64,000 bases of DNA from an uncultured Aquimarina sp. (GTDB lineage: Bacteria; Bacteroidota; Bacteroidia; Flavobacteriales; Flavobacteriaceae), in assembly GCF_947496855.1 (NCBI RefSeq), contig NZ_CANMED010000005.1:124001-188000 (forward strand). Reading direction: 5' to 3'. Below are positions 49,520 to 58,090 of the stretch, in pieces. Within the stretch, counting starts at the first letter, position 1. Every line of letters starts with the position of its first letter. The notes below the pieces were generated by a model, which worked only from the letters and a program-made list of their open reading frames with translations, was not told the DNA's origin and did no database searches. The position numbers and the translations under genes were made by a program.

Positions 49520-50608
49520 ATGAGTCTGGACAGAAGAACTTTTATAAGAAATACAAGTTTATTATTGGGAGGCAGCCTCCTTCCCTACTCTAATTTATTA
49601 GCCAATTCAAGTCAGAAACAGTTAGGTGTATGTCTAGTTGCATTAGGCAATTATAGCGCTACAATCCTTGCCCCAGCATTACAACTAACAAAATACTGTC
49701 GATTAGCCGGAATAGTTACCGGAACACCTTCTAAAATACCTATCTGGCAGAAAAAATATAATATTTCAGATAAAAACATATACAGCTATGATACGATGGA
49801 TCGTATTGCTAACAATTCTGATATTGATGTAATATATATTGTATTGCCTACAGGTTTACACGCAGAATATGCTATCAAAGCAGCAAATACAGGAAAACAT
49901 GTCTGGTGCGAAAAACCCATGGCAAAAACTGAAGAAGAATGCCTTTCTATTATAAAAGCTTGTCACAAAAACAAAGTAAAACTTTCTATAGGATATAGAA
50001 TGCAGCATGAACCTAATACACAACAAATTATAAAATGGGCCACTACAAAACCTTACGGAAATATTAAAACAGTGTATGCTGAGATAGGTTACAATGTACG
50101 AAATCCACAAAAAAGTTGGAGATTGGATGCAGAATTAGGGGGAGGTACTATGTATGACTTAGGTGTATATTCTTTAAATGCCGCCAGATATGCAACAGGT
50201 GAAGAACCTATATCTGTTATAGCAGAACAAATAACTACTAGACCCAAAGTATTTACAGAAACTGATGAAACCACACATTTTACATTAGAATTCCCATCAG
50301 GAGCTGTCGCTCATGGAAAAACCAGTGTAGGACAAGACATGCATAGACTACGAATAGATAGCACTAATGGATGGTATCAATTACAACCTTTTTCTATGTA
50401 CACTGGCGTACAAGGAGCTACCAGCGATGGAACACTTCTCAACAACTATATAGAAAACCAACAAGCTAAACAAATGGATGATGATGCGTTATCTATACTT
50501 AATAATACTAATGTCCTCGTTCCTGGTGAAGAAGGAATGAAAGATATTAGAATTTTAGAAGCTATTTATAACTCTGCTAAAAGTAAGCGTAAAATCAATT
50601 TGATATAA
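49520..50608 (+). CDS. Gfo/Idh/MocA-family oxidoreductase with Tat-like signal
   Basis: 362 residues. The N-terminus LDRRTFIRNTSLLLGGSLLP (3-22) is a twin-arginine-type signal, so the folded enzyme probably acts in the periplasm, as in glucose-fructose oxidoreductase. The Rossmann part starts at about 35 with VALGNYSATILAP in place of the usual GxGxxG, and the NAD-fold motif CEKPMAKTEEECLSI (about 133-147) has the conserved EKP. The rest, with AELGGGTMYDLGVYSLNAARY (about 204-224), is the typical C-terminal substrate domain of this family. Substrate is likely a sugar. The gene stands alone; upstream, 49335-49519 is non-coding. Confidence 0.87.
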   Translation: MSLDRRTFIRNTSLLLGGSLLPYSNLLANSSQKQLGVCLVALGNYSATILAPALQLTKYCRLAGIVTGTPSKIPIWQKKYNISDKNIYSYDTMDRIANNSDIDVIYIVLPTGLHAEYAIKAANTGKHVWCEKPMAKTEEECLSIIKACHKNKVKLSIGYRMQHEPNTQQIIKWATTKPYGNIKTVYAEIGYNVRNPQKSWRLDAELGGGTMYDLGVYSLNAARYATGEEPISVIAEQITTRPKVFTETDETTHFTLEFPSGAVAHGKTSVGQDMHRLRIDSTNGWYQLQPFSMYTGVQGATSDGTLLNNYIENQQAKQMDDDALSILNNTNVLVPGEEGMKDIRILEAIYNSAKSKRKINLI

Positions 50609-50672
50609 TAGCTATACTGCTAATCATATTCCGTAATATTCTGGCCCAAATGGATATTTTTTTTGTTCCAAA

Positions 50673-51107
50673 CTACAGTTCATCCTTACAAGAACGCACA
50701 GATTCATAAAAAAGGCGATAATCAGTGCTGGTTACCACTTCTCCTTTGGTACTAAGAATAACCGTACCTTTTTTTGCTATTTCACTATATGGAACTTGTT
50801 TTTTCACATATCCTTTATAAACAAATTCAAAATAGCTATCTGCTTTCATTTTACTAGGATTTATTAAAAAATCATATAATCCATCTTCATCAGTATAGGC
50901 CTTCATACAAGTATTTTCATCAACTACCAGTTTTACAGCAACGTATTGCATTTTCTTTTTTCTCTTATCTAGTACTTTACCAGTAAGCAATTCATCCTCT
51001 GTAATATTTTCAATATCTTCATTTCCACTCAAGGTATCGCTTTTTTGCTGAGACTTGCAAGAAGCGAGAAGGATAATAATAAGTAATGATAGTAATGTTG
51101 ATCTCAT
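50673..51107 (-). CDS. Lipoprotein with carboxypeptidase-regulatory-like domain
   Basis: 144 residues. Signal peptide with lipobox LLASCKS (Cys17), so it is a lipoprotein. After a charged linker (EDIENITEDELLTG), a compact beta domain from about 44 follows the pattern TGKVLDKRKKKMQYVAVKL...TDEDGLYDF, like carboxypeptidase-D-regulatory / CnaB-type folds. The C-terminus ends SVRSCKDEL. It is transcribed alone, convergent to the oxidoreductase gene. Possible role: an outer-membrane-anchored surface or periplasmic protein; no specific function can be claimed. Confidence 0.8.
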   Translation of the reverse strand: MRSTLLSLLIIILLASCKSQQKSDTLSGNEDIENITEDELLTGKVLDKRKKKMQYVAVKLVVDENTCMKAYTDEDGLYDFLINPSKMKADSYFEFVYKGYVKKQVPYSEIAKKGTVILSTKGEVVTSTDYRLFYESVRSCKDEL

Positions 51108-51525
51108 AGTGTTTTAGTTTTGGGTTTTATTAAAATAATTTGATAAGGTTCAATAATATTACTTTACTATTTCTCGATCAATTTACAAAATAAAACTACT
51201 TGTTTCACATAAGGAGTAGAGTGTTTTTTTATAATTCATCAAGACTAGGTATTATTCTGTATTAAAACGCTACATAAACCTAAAAGGAATCGCTCTATAT
51301 AAAGAGGTTTTTTTTTAGTTTACACACCTAAACTTAATCTAATTTTTACCATTCTTAGAAATGATTGCAGATAATAGTAAGGCTGAAAACTACTAGAAAC
51401 TGACTAATTAATTCTTCTTTAAAAGCAATTCAAAGAGTTAAAAACAGGTATAAATACTATGTTTTTGCTGATATAAATTTTATAGTTTTAAGGCACTAAA
51501 CAATTAGTTTTCAAAATCCAAAATT
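51108..51525. other. Divergent intergenic region with little visible structure
   Basis: 418 nt of AT-rich DNA. It holds only a weak 4-bp hairpin (51293-51306) followed by nine T (51308-51316), which could end an unseen plus-strand RNA. No ORF is supported. Confidence 0.4.
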
Positions 51526-52308
51526 ATGGCTACTGCAACCGATACAAGTAAAACCCCAGTCAAGACAACTAAAACAATTCCTCCAAAACCAGAAATTGTT
51601 CCAGGGATATCTAAAGAAATTATTGATGAGTTAAGCCATGATATAAATAATATGCTTTCGTTTGCGATTTATAATGGTATGACTATCAATACAGAGGTTA
51701 ATACTCTTATCCAAAATAGTTCTGTAGATGATTTAATAAATGCCCACAATTTATTGTGTAAAAATATTGCTCCAGCAACTCCTAAATCCATTGAATTTAC
51801 TAAAAAACTATATCAACAAGGGAAAGAAAAAACATTATTCAGTAAGCTTCCTCTTGTAAGAAATTTAATATTTCTGTCAATTTTTTTTCTTACTGCATTT
51901 ATTATTACCGGTCTTTCTCCTGACGTAAACAACGATTCCTTAGACAAAGGGATTATGGACAATCAAGGAATATCTCTACTTCTAAACCTTGGATTTCTAA
52001 CGGCTATCTCTGGTTTGGGAGTTATTTTCTACCTGCTCAAAAATGTAAGTGCTTCAGTAAAAAATGGCACTTTAGTACCAGAAGATACAATCTATTACAT
52101 AGCATTAATTGTACTAGGTGTTATTGCTGGCCTGATTTCTTCAGAAATCATCTCTTTTTATCAAAAAGACCCTAAGGACATCAATCTATTTAATAAAGGA
52201 TTAATGGCTCTTATTGGTGGGTTTTCATCAGATGCCATTTTTAGCATTTTACAAGGTATTATCGATAGAATCAAAGCAATTTTCATCCCTTCAATCTCAA
52301 CATCATGA
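51526..52308 (+). CDS. Four-helix membrane protein coupled to a GH19 lysozyme-like gene
   Basis: 260 residues. The first ~110 residues are soluble and rich in Thr, Lys and Pro at the start, and four hydrophobic segments follow (about 112-130, 153-173, 190-210, 228-245). It resembles a holin-like membrane partner by layout only; I know no family. The stop TGA overlaps the ATG of the downstream GH19-type gene (ATGA), so both are translated together. No phage structural genes surround them. The N-terminus is free of a signal peptide. Confidence 0.65.
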   Translation: MATATDTSKTPVKTTKTIPPKPEIVPGISKEIIDELSHDINNMLSFAIYNGMTINTEVNTLIQNSSVDDLINAHNLLCKNIAPATPKSIEFTKKLYQQGKEKTLFSKLPLVRNLIFLSIFFLTAFIITGLSPDVNNDSLDKGIMDNQGISLLLNLGFLTAISGLGVIFYLLKNVSASVKNGTLVPEDTIYYIALIVLGVIAGLISSEIISFYQKDPKDINLFNKGLMALIGGFSSDAIFSILQGIIDRIKAIFIPSISTS

Positions 52309-52922
52309 TTACACAAGAAAATTTCAAGACTTTAATTTCAGATGTAAACTGGAAGTATGCCAGTAAATATGCGTCTTTATTTGATAATGTGTTACCGAAA
52401 TACGATATCAATACTCCTTTAAGAAAAGCACATTTTCTTGCTCAAGTAGTTCATGAAAGTGGTGGTTTTAAATTTGTATCAGAGAACTTAAACTATTCCG
52501 AAAAAGCATTATATGGAGTTTTTAGAAAATACTTCCCCACACTAGAAGCTACAGATGGTTATGCTCGACAGCCAGAAAAAATTGCAAATAAAGTATATGC
52601 AAATAGAATGGGAAATGGAACCGAATCCAGCGGTGATGGATGGAAATATAGAGGAAGAGGTTTAATACAATTAACCGGAAAATCAAACTATCAAGCTCTT
52701 TCTAACACTACCAAACAGGATTTTATATCTAATCCTGATAAAGTTTCTGACCCAAAGTGGGCATTAACTTCTGCCTGTTGGTATTGGCAAAAAAGAAACA
52801 TCAATAAATATGCTGATACCGATGATATCCATATGGTCACTAAACTTATTAACGGCGGGTACAATGGATTACAAAACCGACAACATTTCTTAGAAGAATT
52901 TAAAAAGCTATTTAAGCTATAA
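52305..52922 (+). CDS. GH19-type chitinase/lysozyme-like protein
   Basis: 205 residues. The family signature is clear: AHFLAQVVHESGGFKFVSENLNYSE (about 42-66), with the general acid Glu51 in HES and the second Glu60, and later YRGRGLIQLTGKSNYQ (about 117-132). GH19 members cleave chitin or peptidoglycan. There is no signal peptide, so export would need the coupled membrane protein upstream, a holin-like or other path, or cell lysis. Length is that of phage endolysins and Bacteroidota GH19 genes. It follows with a 4-nt overlap. Substrate (chitin or peptidoglycan) cannot be decided here; I favour peptidoglycan because of the missing signal and the membrane partner. Confidence 0.85.
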   Translation: MITQENFKTLISDVNWKYASKYASLFDNVLPKYDINTPLRKAHFLAQVVHESGGFKFVSENLNYSEKALYGVFRKYFPTLEATDGYARQPEKIANKVYANRMGNGTESSGDGWKYRGRGLIQLTGKSNYQALSNTTKQDFISNPDKVSDPKWALTSACWYWQKRNINKYADTDDIHMVTKLINGGYNGLQNRQHFLEEFKKLFKL

Positions 52923-52959
52923 TTATACTTTCGTTAAAAACATTTCATCTTTTATTGGT

Positions 52960-52967
52960 TATTTTTG
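52960..52967 (+). promoter_or_regulatory. -7 promoter box for the hydroxyacid dehydrogenase gene
   Basis: TATTTTTG fits TAnnTTTG and lies 20 nt before the start codon at 52987. A -33 TTG is not clear. Confidence 0.45.
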
Positions 52968-52986
52968 AAATACCAATAAACGAATC

Positions 52987-53949
52987 ATGAAAATACTTCA
53001 CATAGATGCCAATCATCCATTGTTAATTAAGCAACTAAGTGATATCGGTTTTGAAAACGAAGAAGATTATACTTCGACCAAATCAGAAGTCGAAGCAAAA
53101 ATTAATCAATATCACGGTATTGTTATCAGAAGTCGTTTTAAGATAGATCAAGCTTTCTTAGATCAGGCAAAGAATCTAAAGTTTATTGGTCGTGTAGGTG
53201 CAGGGTTAGAGAGTATCGATACCGAGTATGCAGAAAAAAAAGGAATTAAACTTTTTTCTGCACCTGAAGGAAATCGTAATGCTGTGGGAGAACATGCGCT
53301 AGGAATGATTCTTTCACTATTCAATAAATTAAACACTGCAGATCATCAAGTAAGAAGTGGCCAATGGAATCGCGAAGAAAATCGAGGAATAGAACTCGAC
53401 TTAAAAACAGTTGGCATCATTGGCTATGGTAATATGGGTAAAGCTTTTGCACGTAAACTAAGAGGTTTTGATGTAGAGGTTATCTATCATGACCTCAAAC
53501 CAGATATAGAGAATAGTGATGCTACCCAAGTAACATTAGATGAACTTTTCCAAAAAACGGATGTCTTGAGCTTACACACACCCTGGACACACTTAACCGA
53601 TAAAATGGTTAATACTGAGTTTATCAATAAATTCAAAAAACCTTTCTGGCTTATAAATACCGCAAGAGGAAATAGTGTAGTCACTAAAGACTTGGTAGAA
53701 GGACTAAAATCCGGAAAAATCTTAGGCGCTGGATTGGATGTGTTAGAATATGAAAAATCTTCTTTTGAAAACCTGTTCGCTGCTAAAAAAGATATCACAT
53801 CAGGCGCTGTCCAGATGCCGGAACCCCTTAAAAAACTCCTAAAAATGGATAATGTAATATTAAGCCCCCATATTGCGGGTTGGACATTAGAATCCAAAGA
53901 AAAACTTGCTCAAACCATTGTTAATAAAATCAAAGCAGAATTTTGCTAA
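52987..53949 (+). CDS. D-2-hydroxyacid dehydrogenase (SerA-like, without ACT domain)
   Basis: 320 residues. NAD-binding fold GIIGYGNMGKAFARKL (about 143-158); substrate and catalytic residues: NTARGNSVV (Arg), EYEKSSFENL (Glu) and SPHIAGWTLES (catalytic His, about 297-307). The N-terminal half has VIRSRFKIDQAFLDQAKNLKFIGRVGAG. It looks like a 3-phosphoglycerate dehydrogenase-type enzyme but is short and lacks the ACT domain of regulated SerA. It may be a serine pathway or other hydroxyacid enzyme. The following HD-like gene starts inside its last codons. Cytoplasmic. Confidence 0.88.
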   Translation: MKILHIDANHPLLIKQLSDIGFENEEDYTSTKSEVEAKINQYHGIVIRSRFKIDQAFLDQAKNLKFIGRVGAGLESIDTEYAEKKGIKLFSAPEGNRNAVGEHALGMILSLFNKLNTADHQVRSGQWNREENRGIELDLKTVGIIGYGNMGKAFARKLRGFDVEVIYHDLKPDIENSDATQVTLDELFQKTDVLSLHTPWTHLTDKMVNTEFINKFKKPFWLINTARGNSVVTKDLVEGLKSGKILGAGLDVLEYEKSSFENLFAAKKDITSGAVQMPEPLKKLLKMDNVILSPHIAGWTLESKEKLAQTIVNKIKAEFC

Positions 53950-54563
53950 AAGAAGTTTTTATATCACTTGTCTCTAAATATTCAATAGATAAAGAATATG
54001 TGAATTCTTTATGGAATGAAATTGTTAAAAATCATAGTAAGAAAAGTCGACATTACCATAATCTATCACATCTGGAAAACTTATATCAAAACTTACTTTC
54101 GATAAAGCAAGAAATTTTGGATTGGGATATTATTCTATTTTCAATATTCTATCATGACTTTGTGTACAATGTTTTAAAACAAGATAATGAAGAACAGAGC
54201 GCACAAAAAGCTATAGATATACTTATTACATTATCCATAGACTCAGAAAGAATACAACTATGTAAAGAAATTATCCTTGCAACAAAAGTGCATCAAATTT
54301 CAGAACATAAGGACGTCAATCATTTTACTGATGCAGACCTTTCTATTTTAGGGAGTACTTGGCCGGATTATGAAACATACTATAGAAATGTAAGAAAAGA
54401 ATACAAATACTATCCCGATTTTATGTATAACAAAGGCCGAATTAAAGTATTGAAACACTTTCTAGATATGTCTAAGATTTTTAAAACCGACTATTTCTAC
54501 AAAACGTTGGAAAATCAGGCTAGAAACAATCTAAGGCAAGAAATAAATTTACTGTCTAAATAA
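53943..54563 (+). CDS. Predicted metal-dependent HD-superfamily phosphohydrolase
   Basis: 206 residues starting with TTG at 53943, which overlaps the end of the dehydrogenase gene by 7 nt; the next in-frame Met is too far in. The pattern RHYHNLSHLENL (about 37-48) and FYHDFVYN (about 69-76) with later His/Asp residues (HFTDADLSILG) matches the HD-superfamily proteins COG4339-like. Typical roles: nucleotide or phosphate monoester hydrolysis; unknown here. The overlap indicates co-translation with the dehydrogenase. Confidence 0.78.
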   Translation: MLKEVFISLVSKYSIDKEYVNSLWNEIVKNHSKKSRHYHNLSHLENLYQNLLSIKQEILDWDIILFSIFYHDFVYNVLKQDNEEQSAQKAIDILITLSIDSERIQLCKEIILATKVHQISEHKDVNHFTDADLSILGSTWPDYETYYRNVRKEYKYYPDFMYNKGRIKVLKHFLDMSKIFKTDYFYKTLENQARNNLRQEINLLSK

Positions 54564-54588
54564 ACCTCAGTTTTATTAAATTTATATC

Positions 54589-55005
54589 GTGAGGAAAACC
54601 ATATTCATCTTCGGAGCTTTAGTTGTAGCATTATTGATACTTTTTAAGTTAAGTGCATATAGTCTTGTTTCTGGTAATACCTCGATAGAGTTTATTATTT
54701 CCGGAATCGCCATTATCTTTTTTATAATCGGAGTTATTATCAATAAAAGAGTGCTACATAAGCACAAAAGCATAACTAAAGAGATCGATCACGAAAAAAT
54801 AAAATCCATAGGACTTAGTAAAAGAGAATATGAGGTATTGTGTGAAATAGCTTTGGGGTTATCAAATAAAGAGATTGCAAAAAAGCTTTTTGTTTCAGAA
54901 AGTACCATAAAAACCCATGTATCTAACGTGTTAGTAAAATTAGATGCGAAACGTAGAACCCAAGCAATACAAATTGCTAAAGAGTTTCAAATAATTCCTT
55001 TGTAA
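54589..55005 (+). CDS. Membrane-anchored LuxR-type transcription regulator
   Basis: 138 residues from a GTG start. Two transmembrane helices fill the N-terminus (about 4-24 and 35-55), then a short linker and a GerE/LuxR helix-turn-helix (about 75-138): [40 protein letters not shown] with the KTHV recognition helix. There is no receiver domain, so it is not a response regulator; activation might depend on a membrane or partner signal. It lies 25 nt after the HD-type gene. Such short two-helix LuxR proteins occur in Bacteroidota; target genes are unknown. Confidence 0.8.
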   Translation: MRKTIFIFGALVVALLILFKLSAYSLVSGNTSIEFIISGIAIIFFIIGVIINKRVLHKHKSITKEIDHEKIKSIGLSKREYEVLCEIALGLSNKEIAKKLFVSESTIKTHVSNVLVKLDAKRRTQAIQIAKEFQIIPL

Positions 55006-55083
55006 AAGCTTTTCACATAGGGGTACTATGTAATTCATCTGCTTTTGCCGATGAGTACTTTCTTTTTTGAAAATCTGATAATT

Positions 55084-55129
55084 TCATACTTTAGTATGAG
55101 TGTTTTTTCTATTTTCAAAGATACTTTTG
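55084..55129 (+). promoter_or_regulatory. Promoter and dyad upstream of the DUF4199 gene
   Basis: TACTTTTG (55122-55129) fits the -7 box, 27 nt before the start at 55157. Upstream, TCATACT-TT-AGTATGA (55084-55099) is a perfect dyad, a possible operator or a terminator remnant of the LuxR gene. Confidence 0.45.
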
Positions 55130-55156
55130 ATTTAAATTTTTAAAATAAACATACAA

Positions 55157-55678
55157 ATGAAAAATACTGTTTTACGATATGGAGTATATGGAGCAATAAC
55201 TATATCTATACTATTCATATTGGCATTGTTCTTAGGTAAAAATCTATCATACGGTTTACAAGAAGTTATTGGTTATACCACCATGGTAGTATCTTTAATT
55301 TTCGTCTTCTTTGGGATAAAACACTATCGAGATAAAGAAAATAGTGGAGTGATCTCTTTTGGAAAAGCATTAGTAATAGGTGTCCTTATTTCTCTGTTTG
55401 CTGCGATCGCATTTGGACTCTTAGACGTGATTTATATAAAATATATCAATCCTGATTTTACCACAGAATACTACACTCGAATGGTCGAACAAATCTCAAG
55501 TTCTGTTCCTGAAGCAGAATTTAAAATAAAACTAGCCGAATTAGAGGCTCAAAAAGAGATGTTCTCCAGCCCACTAATGAATTTTTTATTAATGTCGGCT
55601 ACTGTACTTATTATAGGTTTTATAATTTCACTAATTTCAGGACTCATTCTGCAACGAAAACCTTCAACAAATAATTAA
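55157..55678 (+). CDS. DUF4199 family membrane protein
   Basis: 173 residues with four transmembrane helices (about 8-28, 35-55, 73-95 and 140-165). The motif YRDKENSGVISFGKALVIGVLISLFAA (about 60-85) and the region GLLDVIYIKYINPDF...MVEQ are typical of DUF4199, an inner-membrane family common in Bacteroidota. The function is unknown. It lies 151 nt after the LuxR-type regulator and 11 nt ahead of the DUF1801 gene, with which it may share a transcript. Confidence 0.82.
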   Translation: MKNTVLRYGVYGAITISILFILALFLGKNLSYGLQEVIGYTTMVVSLIFVFFGIKHYRDKENSGVISFGKALVIGVLISLFAAIAFGLLDVIYIKYINPDFTTEYYTRMVEQISSSVPEAEFKIKLAELEAQKEMFSSPLMNFLLMSATVLIIGFIISLISGLILQRKPSTNN

Positions 55679-55689
55679 AAACGAACAGT

Positions 55690-56148
55690 ATGCAATATAA
55701 AGCCAATACACCAGATGAGTATATTGAGGCAATTCCTGAAGAACGGAAAGAAGCAATGCAAAACCTTCGGCAAGTTATTTTAGACAATTTACCAAAAGGA
55801 TTTTCTGAAGTAATTAGTTATGGAATGATCGGTTATGTAGTTCCACATAAACTATATCCTGATGGATATCATTGTGATCCTAAATTACCATTACCTTTTA
55901 TGAATATTGCTTCTCAGAAGAATTTCATCGCCCTGTATCATTCTGGAATTTATGCTGATAAAAATTTAATGGATTGGTTTGTTCGGGAATACCCTAAATA
56001 TGTGAAAACTAAGTTAGATATAGGCAAAAGCTGTATTCGATTTAAAAAAATCGATCAAATACCATTACAGCTAATTGGAGAGTTAACAACAAAACTCTCA
56101 GTTGATGAGTGGGTAGAGATGTACAAAATTAATGTGAAAAAGAAGTAA
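55690..56148 (+). CDS. DUF1801 domain protein
   Basis: 152 residues, no signal peptide. The segment EAIPEERKEAMQNLRQVILDNLPKGFSEVISYGMIGYVVPH (about 13-53) and later MNIASQKNFIALYHSGIYAD...KSCIRFKK (about 77-121) match the DUF1801 (YdhG-like) family, which has an iron-chaperone-like fold. Function unknown; likely cytoplasmic. It follows the DUF4199 gene closely and precedes a glyoxalase-fold gene by 54 nt. Confidence 0.82.
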   Translation: MQYKANTPDEYIEAIPEERKEAMQNLRQVILDNLPKGFSEVISYGMIGYVVPHKLYPDGYHCDPKLPLPFMNIASQKNFIALYHSGIYADKNLMDWFVREYPKYVKTKLDIGKSCIRFKKIDQIPLQLIGELTTKLSVDEWVEMYKINVKKK

Positions 56149-56202
56149 ACAAGGACAGTTTATTTATGTCCTCAAGGAAATAATCATTAAAAAATAAAAC
56201 CA

Positions 56203-56586
56203 ATGAAAAGAGTAACAGGTTTAGGAGGGTTCTTTTTTAAAACAAAAGATCCAAAAACAACAAAAGAATGGTATGGTAAACATTTAGGTTTACCGGTAGA
56301 TGATTATGGTTGTACCTTTTGGTGGAAAGACGAAAAAGGTAACGACTGTTCTACACAGTGGAGTCCCTTTAAAGAAGATACCACCTATTTTTCTCCCAGT
56401 AAAAAGGAATTCATGATGAATTTTAGAGTGGAGAATCTAGTAGAACTCTTAAAAGTACTGAAAGAAGAAGGAGTTACAGTAGTTGGTGAAATCAAAGAAT
56501 ATGAATATGGTAAATTTGGGTGGATCGTGGATCCCGAAGGCAATAAGATTGAACTATGGGAACCTATTGACAAGGCATTTTTATAG
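56203..56586 (+). CDS. VOC-family (glyoxalase/bleomycin-resistance fold) protein
   Basis: 127 residues. The pattern GLGGFFFKTKDPKTTKEWYGKHLGLPV (about 5-31) and the ending GWIVDPEGNKIELWEP (about 107-122) are characteristic of the VOC superfamily, with the Glu of IELW a metal ligand. It may be a lyase, dioxygenase or resistance protein; substrate is not predictable. It is cytoplasmic and ends a run of four small plus-strand genes, closed by the strong terminator at 56599. Confidence 0.82.
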   Translation: MKRVTGLGGFFFKTKDPKTTKEWYGKHLGLPVDDYGCTFWWKDEKGNDCSTQWSPFKEDTTYFSPSKKEFMMNFRVENLVELLKVLKEEGVTVVGEIKEYEYGKFGWIVDPEGNKIELWEPIDKAFL

Positions 56587-56598
56587 ATTAATTCAATA

Positions 56599-56640
56599 AA
56601 AATAGCAGGCTCATCAATGGATAAGCCTGCTATTTTATTA
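56599..56640 (+). terminator. Strong terminator after the VOC gene
   Basis: A 13-bp perfect stem: 56599-56611 with 56624-56636 (AATAGCAGGCT core), 12-nt loop, T-rich run at its end. It is symmetrical enough to act in both directions. Confidence 0.85.
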
Positions 56641-56856
56641 GTCAAGAAAACAAATAACCTTACAGAACATAATTGCTAGGTAATCAACAAGAAAATAGTT
56701 TTTTAAAATTTTTCTGCAAGCCTACTTAGTCGGCAGACAGATTTCGAAGTACTAAATCCAATTATACATTTTGAGTGCATTGTTGTTTAACTTTTCAAAA
56801 TAGAATTTTATCAATAAGTCCGTAGGGATATAGAAATCCAATAATCTCAGCTATTA

Positions 56857-57279
56857 CTATGTAAAGAATAATATAGAAGCAACAATCATCCAGCAACCAA
56901 CTATAATTCCTAAGATTCCTAGCTTACCTTGTTTTGGTGCTAGTTTCTCTCTAAGGCGATTCGCTTTCTCTTTTGCAGCTTCACTTTTAGATAAGAAGTA
57001 TTTACTGATAAGACCAAACCCAAGCATAAAACCTAATGTTGCTGACACAACATTTCCTGCTAATAAGGTTATCCACCAAATAGGATAAGTAGTAAGCCAT
57101 CCCAGGTTTAAAATTGCTGAAATGATACCCCAAACGCCCCAGATACAAAATATAAATCCAATCCAACCTTGATAAGGTTCGATTTTTTCTAAAAGCTCTT
57201 TTGCATTTGGTTTCTTAGAAAGTAGTAATGACGGCACTGCAATAATACTTAATACGATTAACGAAATTCCCCATATCAT
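56857..57279 (-). CDS. Four-helix small membrane protein
   Basis: 140 residues with four hydrophobic segments (about 2-22, 38-60, 65-92, 115-138). Between helices 3 and 4 a basic stretch [22 protein letters not shown] is cytoplasmic by the positive-inside rule. The pattern [18 protein letters not shown] is not one I can assign to a family. It is transcribed on the minus strand from the promoter at 57332-57362. Function unknown. Confidence 0.7.
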   Translation of the reverse strand: MIWGISLIVLSIIAVPSLLLSKKPNAKELLEKIEPYQGWIGFIFCIWGVWGIISAILNLGWLTTYPIWWITLLAGNVVSATLGFMLGFGLISKYFLSKSEAAKEKANRLREKLAPKQGKLGILGIIVGCWMIVASILFFT

Positions 57280-57591
57280 AGTTCTTAAAATTTAAATGGT
57301 TAGTATTAATTTTTATTCAAAAGTTGTTACTCAAATATAAGAATAATTACGAGGTATCAAAATTAACAATATCAAGACTTAACATTATAATAAAAATCAA
57401 TGACGCCGAATACTCTTCCATATCCTTTGGTTAGTAACAATTATTTTATTGTGGTTTCTAAGTATAAATAATTCCTATATAAAACAATTGTAAAGAACAA
57501 CACTAGTAACTAAATTTACTATCTCCTTTAGTAGAGTCAAGATGTTTTTGTAACTTTCTACGCATTAATCAATTATATATAAAGTATACTT
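57280..57591. other. Divergent intergenic region upstream of the TM2-domain gene
   Basis: 312 nt. It contains the minus-strand promoter at 57332-57362 and the plus-strand promoter region of the TM2 gene, for which I see no full -7 box (TAACTTTC at about 57550 is a weak candidate). Confidence 0.5.
57332..57362 (-). promoter_or_regulatory. Promoter of the small membrane protein
   Basis: On the minus strand TTTTG (57362-57358) is followed after 18 nt by TATATTTG (57339-57332), close to the -33/-7 consensus. It lies 53 nt before the start codon. Confidence 0.6.
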
Positions 57592-58005
57592 ATGAGTGAA
57601 GAAAACAACAACTTGGGTGATGATTTAAAAAAAGGAGCGGAAGACGCAGCAAAAAAAGCAGGTGATTTTACTGAAGAAGCAAAAGAAACCGCAGAAGAAT
57701 TTGTTGAAGAAGTAAAACAAACATTTAACGCTGATAATGGCGAGAACAAAAAAGTTCTTGCAGGAGTTTTAGGTATTGTACTAGGAGCTTTCGGCGTTCA
57801 TAAATTTATTCTAGGTTATAATAAAGAAGGGTTTATTTTACTAGGAGTTTTTCTAGCTGGTTTTGTTCTTTCTTGTTTCCTGATAGGGTATCTTTTTATC
57901 TGGGTTCCTGGTGTAGTTGGTTTAATTGAAGGAATCATCTACCTAACCAAATCAGATGATGAATTCTACCAAACTTATCAGGTTGGAAAAAAACCTTGGT
58001 TCTAA
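57592..58005 (+). CDS. TM2-domain protein with charged N-terminal helix
   Basis: 137 residues. The N-terminal ~50 residues are charged and helical (DLKKGAEDAAKKAGDFTEEAKE...), like a YtxH/LEA-type stretch. The TM2 domain follows from about 58: KVLAGVLGIVLGAFGVHKFILGYNKEGFILLG and a second helix LAGFVLSCFLIGYLFIWVPGVVGLIEGIIYLTKS. TM2 proteins are small two-helix membrane proteins of unknown role. The gene has its own terminator. The N-terminal part is a typical fusion in Bacteroidota. Confidence 0.85.
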   Translation: MSEENNNLGDDLKKGAEDAAKKAGDFTEEAKETAEEFVEEVKQTFNADNGENKKVLAGVLGIVLGAFGVHKFILGYNKEGFILLGVFLAGFVLSCFLIGYLFIWVPGVVGLIEGIIYLTKSDDEFYQTYQVGKKPWF

Positions 58006-58018
58006 AATATATGTAAAA

Positions 58019-58047
58019 AGCTAGAAAATAATACTCTAGCTTTTTTA
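58019..58047 (+). terminator. Terminator after the TM2 gene
   Basis: AGCTAGA (58019-58025) pairs perfectly with TCTAGCT (58035-58041), followed by a T-run (58041-58047). Confidence 0.8.
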
Positions 58048-58058
58048 TTTCATTTTAT

Positions 58059-58076
58059 TATCGTAATATTGCGATA
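58059..58076 (+). promoter_or_regulatory. arsR: Candidate ArsR operator
   Basis: An 18-bp palindrome with a single mismatched pair (58064/58071) lies directly before the arsR-like gene (start 58091). Its position near the promoter and its form fit an autorepression site for a dimeric ArsR protein. Confidence 0.5.
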
Positions 58077-58090
58077 TTAAAATATAAAGC

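Noticed and set aside
51293..51316. Intrinsic terminator of a small RNA
   Set aside because: The stem has only four pairs and no upstream promoter or conserved region is visible; listed only as weak structure in the intergenic entry.
52305..52922. Part of a prophage
   Set aside because: No capsid, tail, integrase or terminase genes surround the GH19-type gene, so only a lysis-like pair is supported.
54589..55005. Response regulator partner of the kinase at 38361
   Set aside because: No receiver domain or Asp phosphorylation site is present, and the genes are 14 kb apart.
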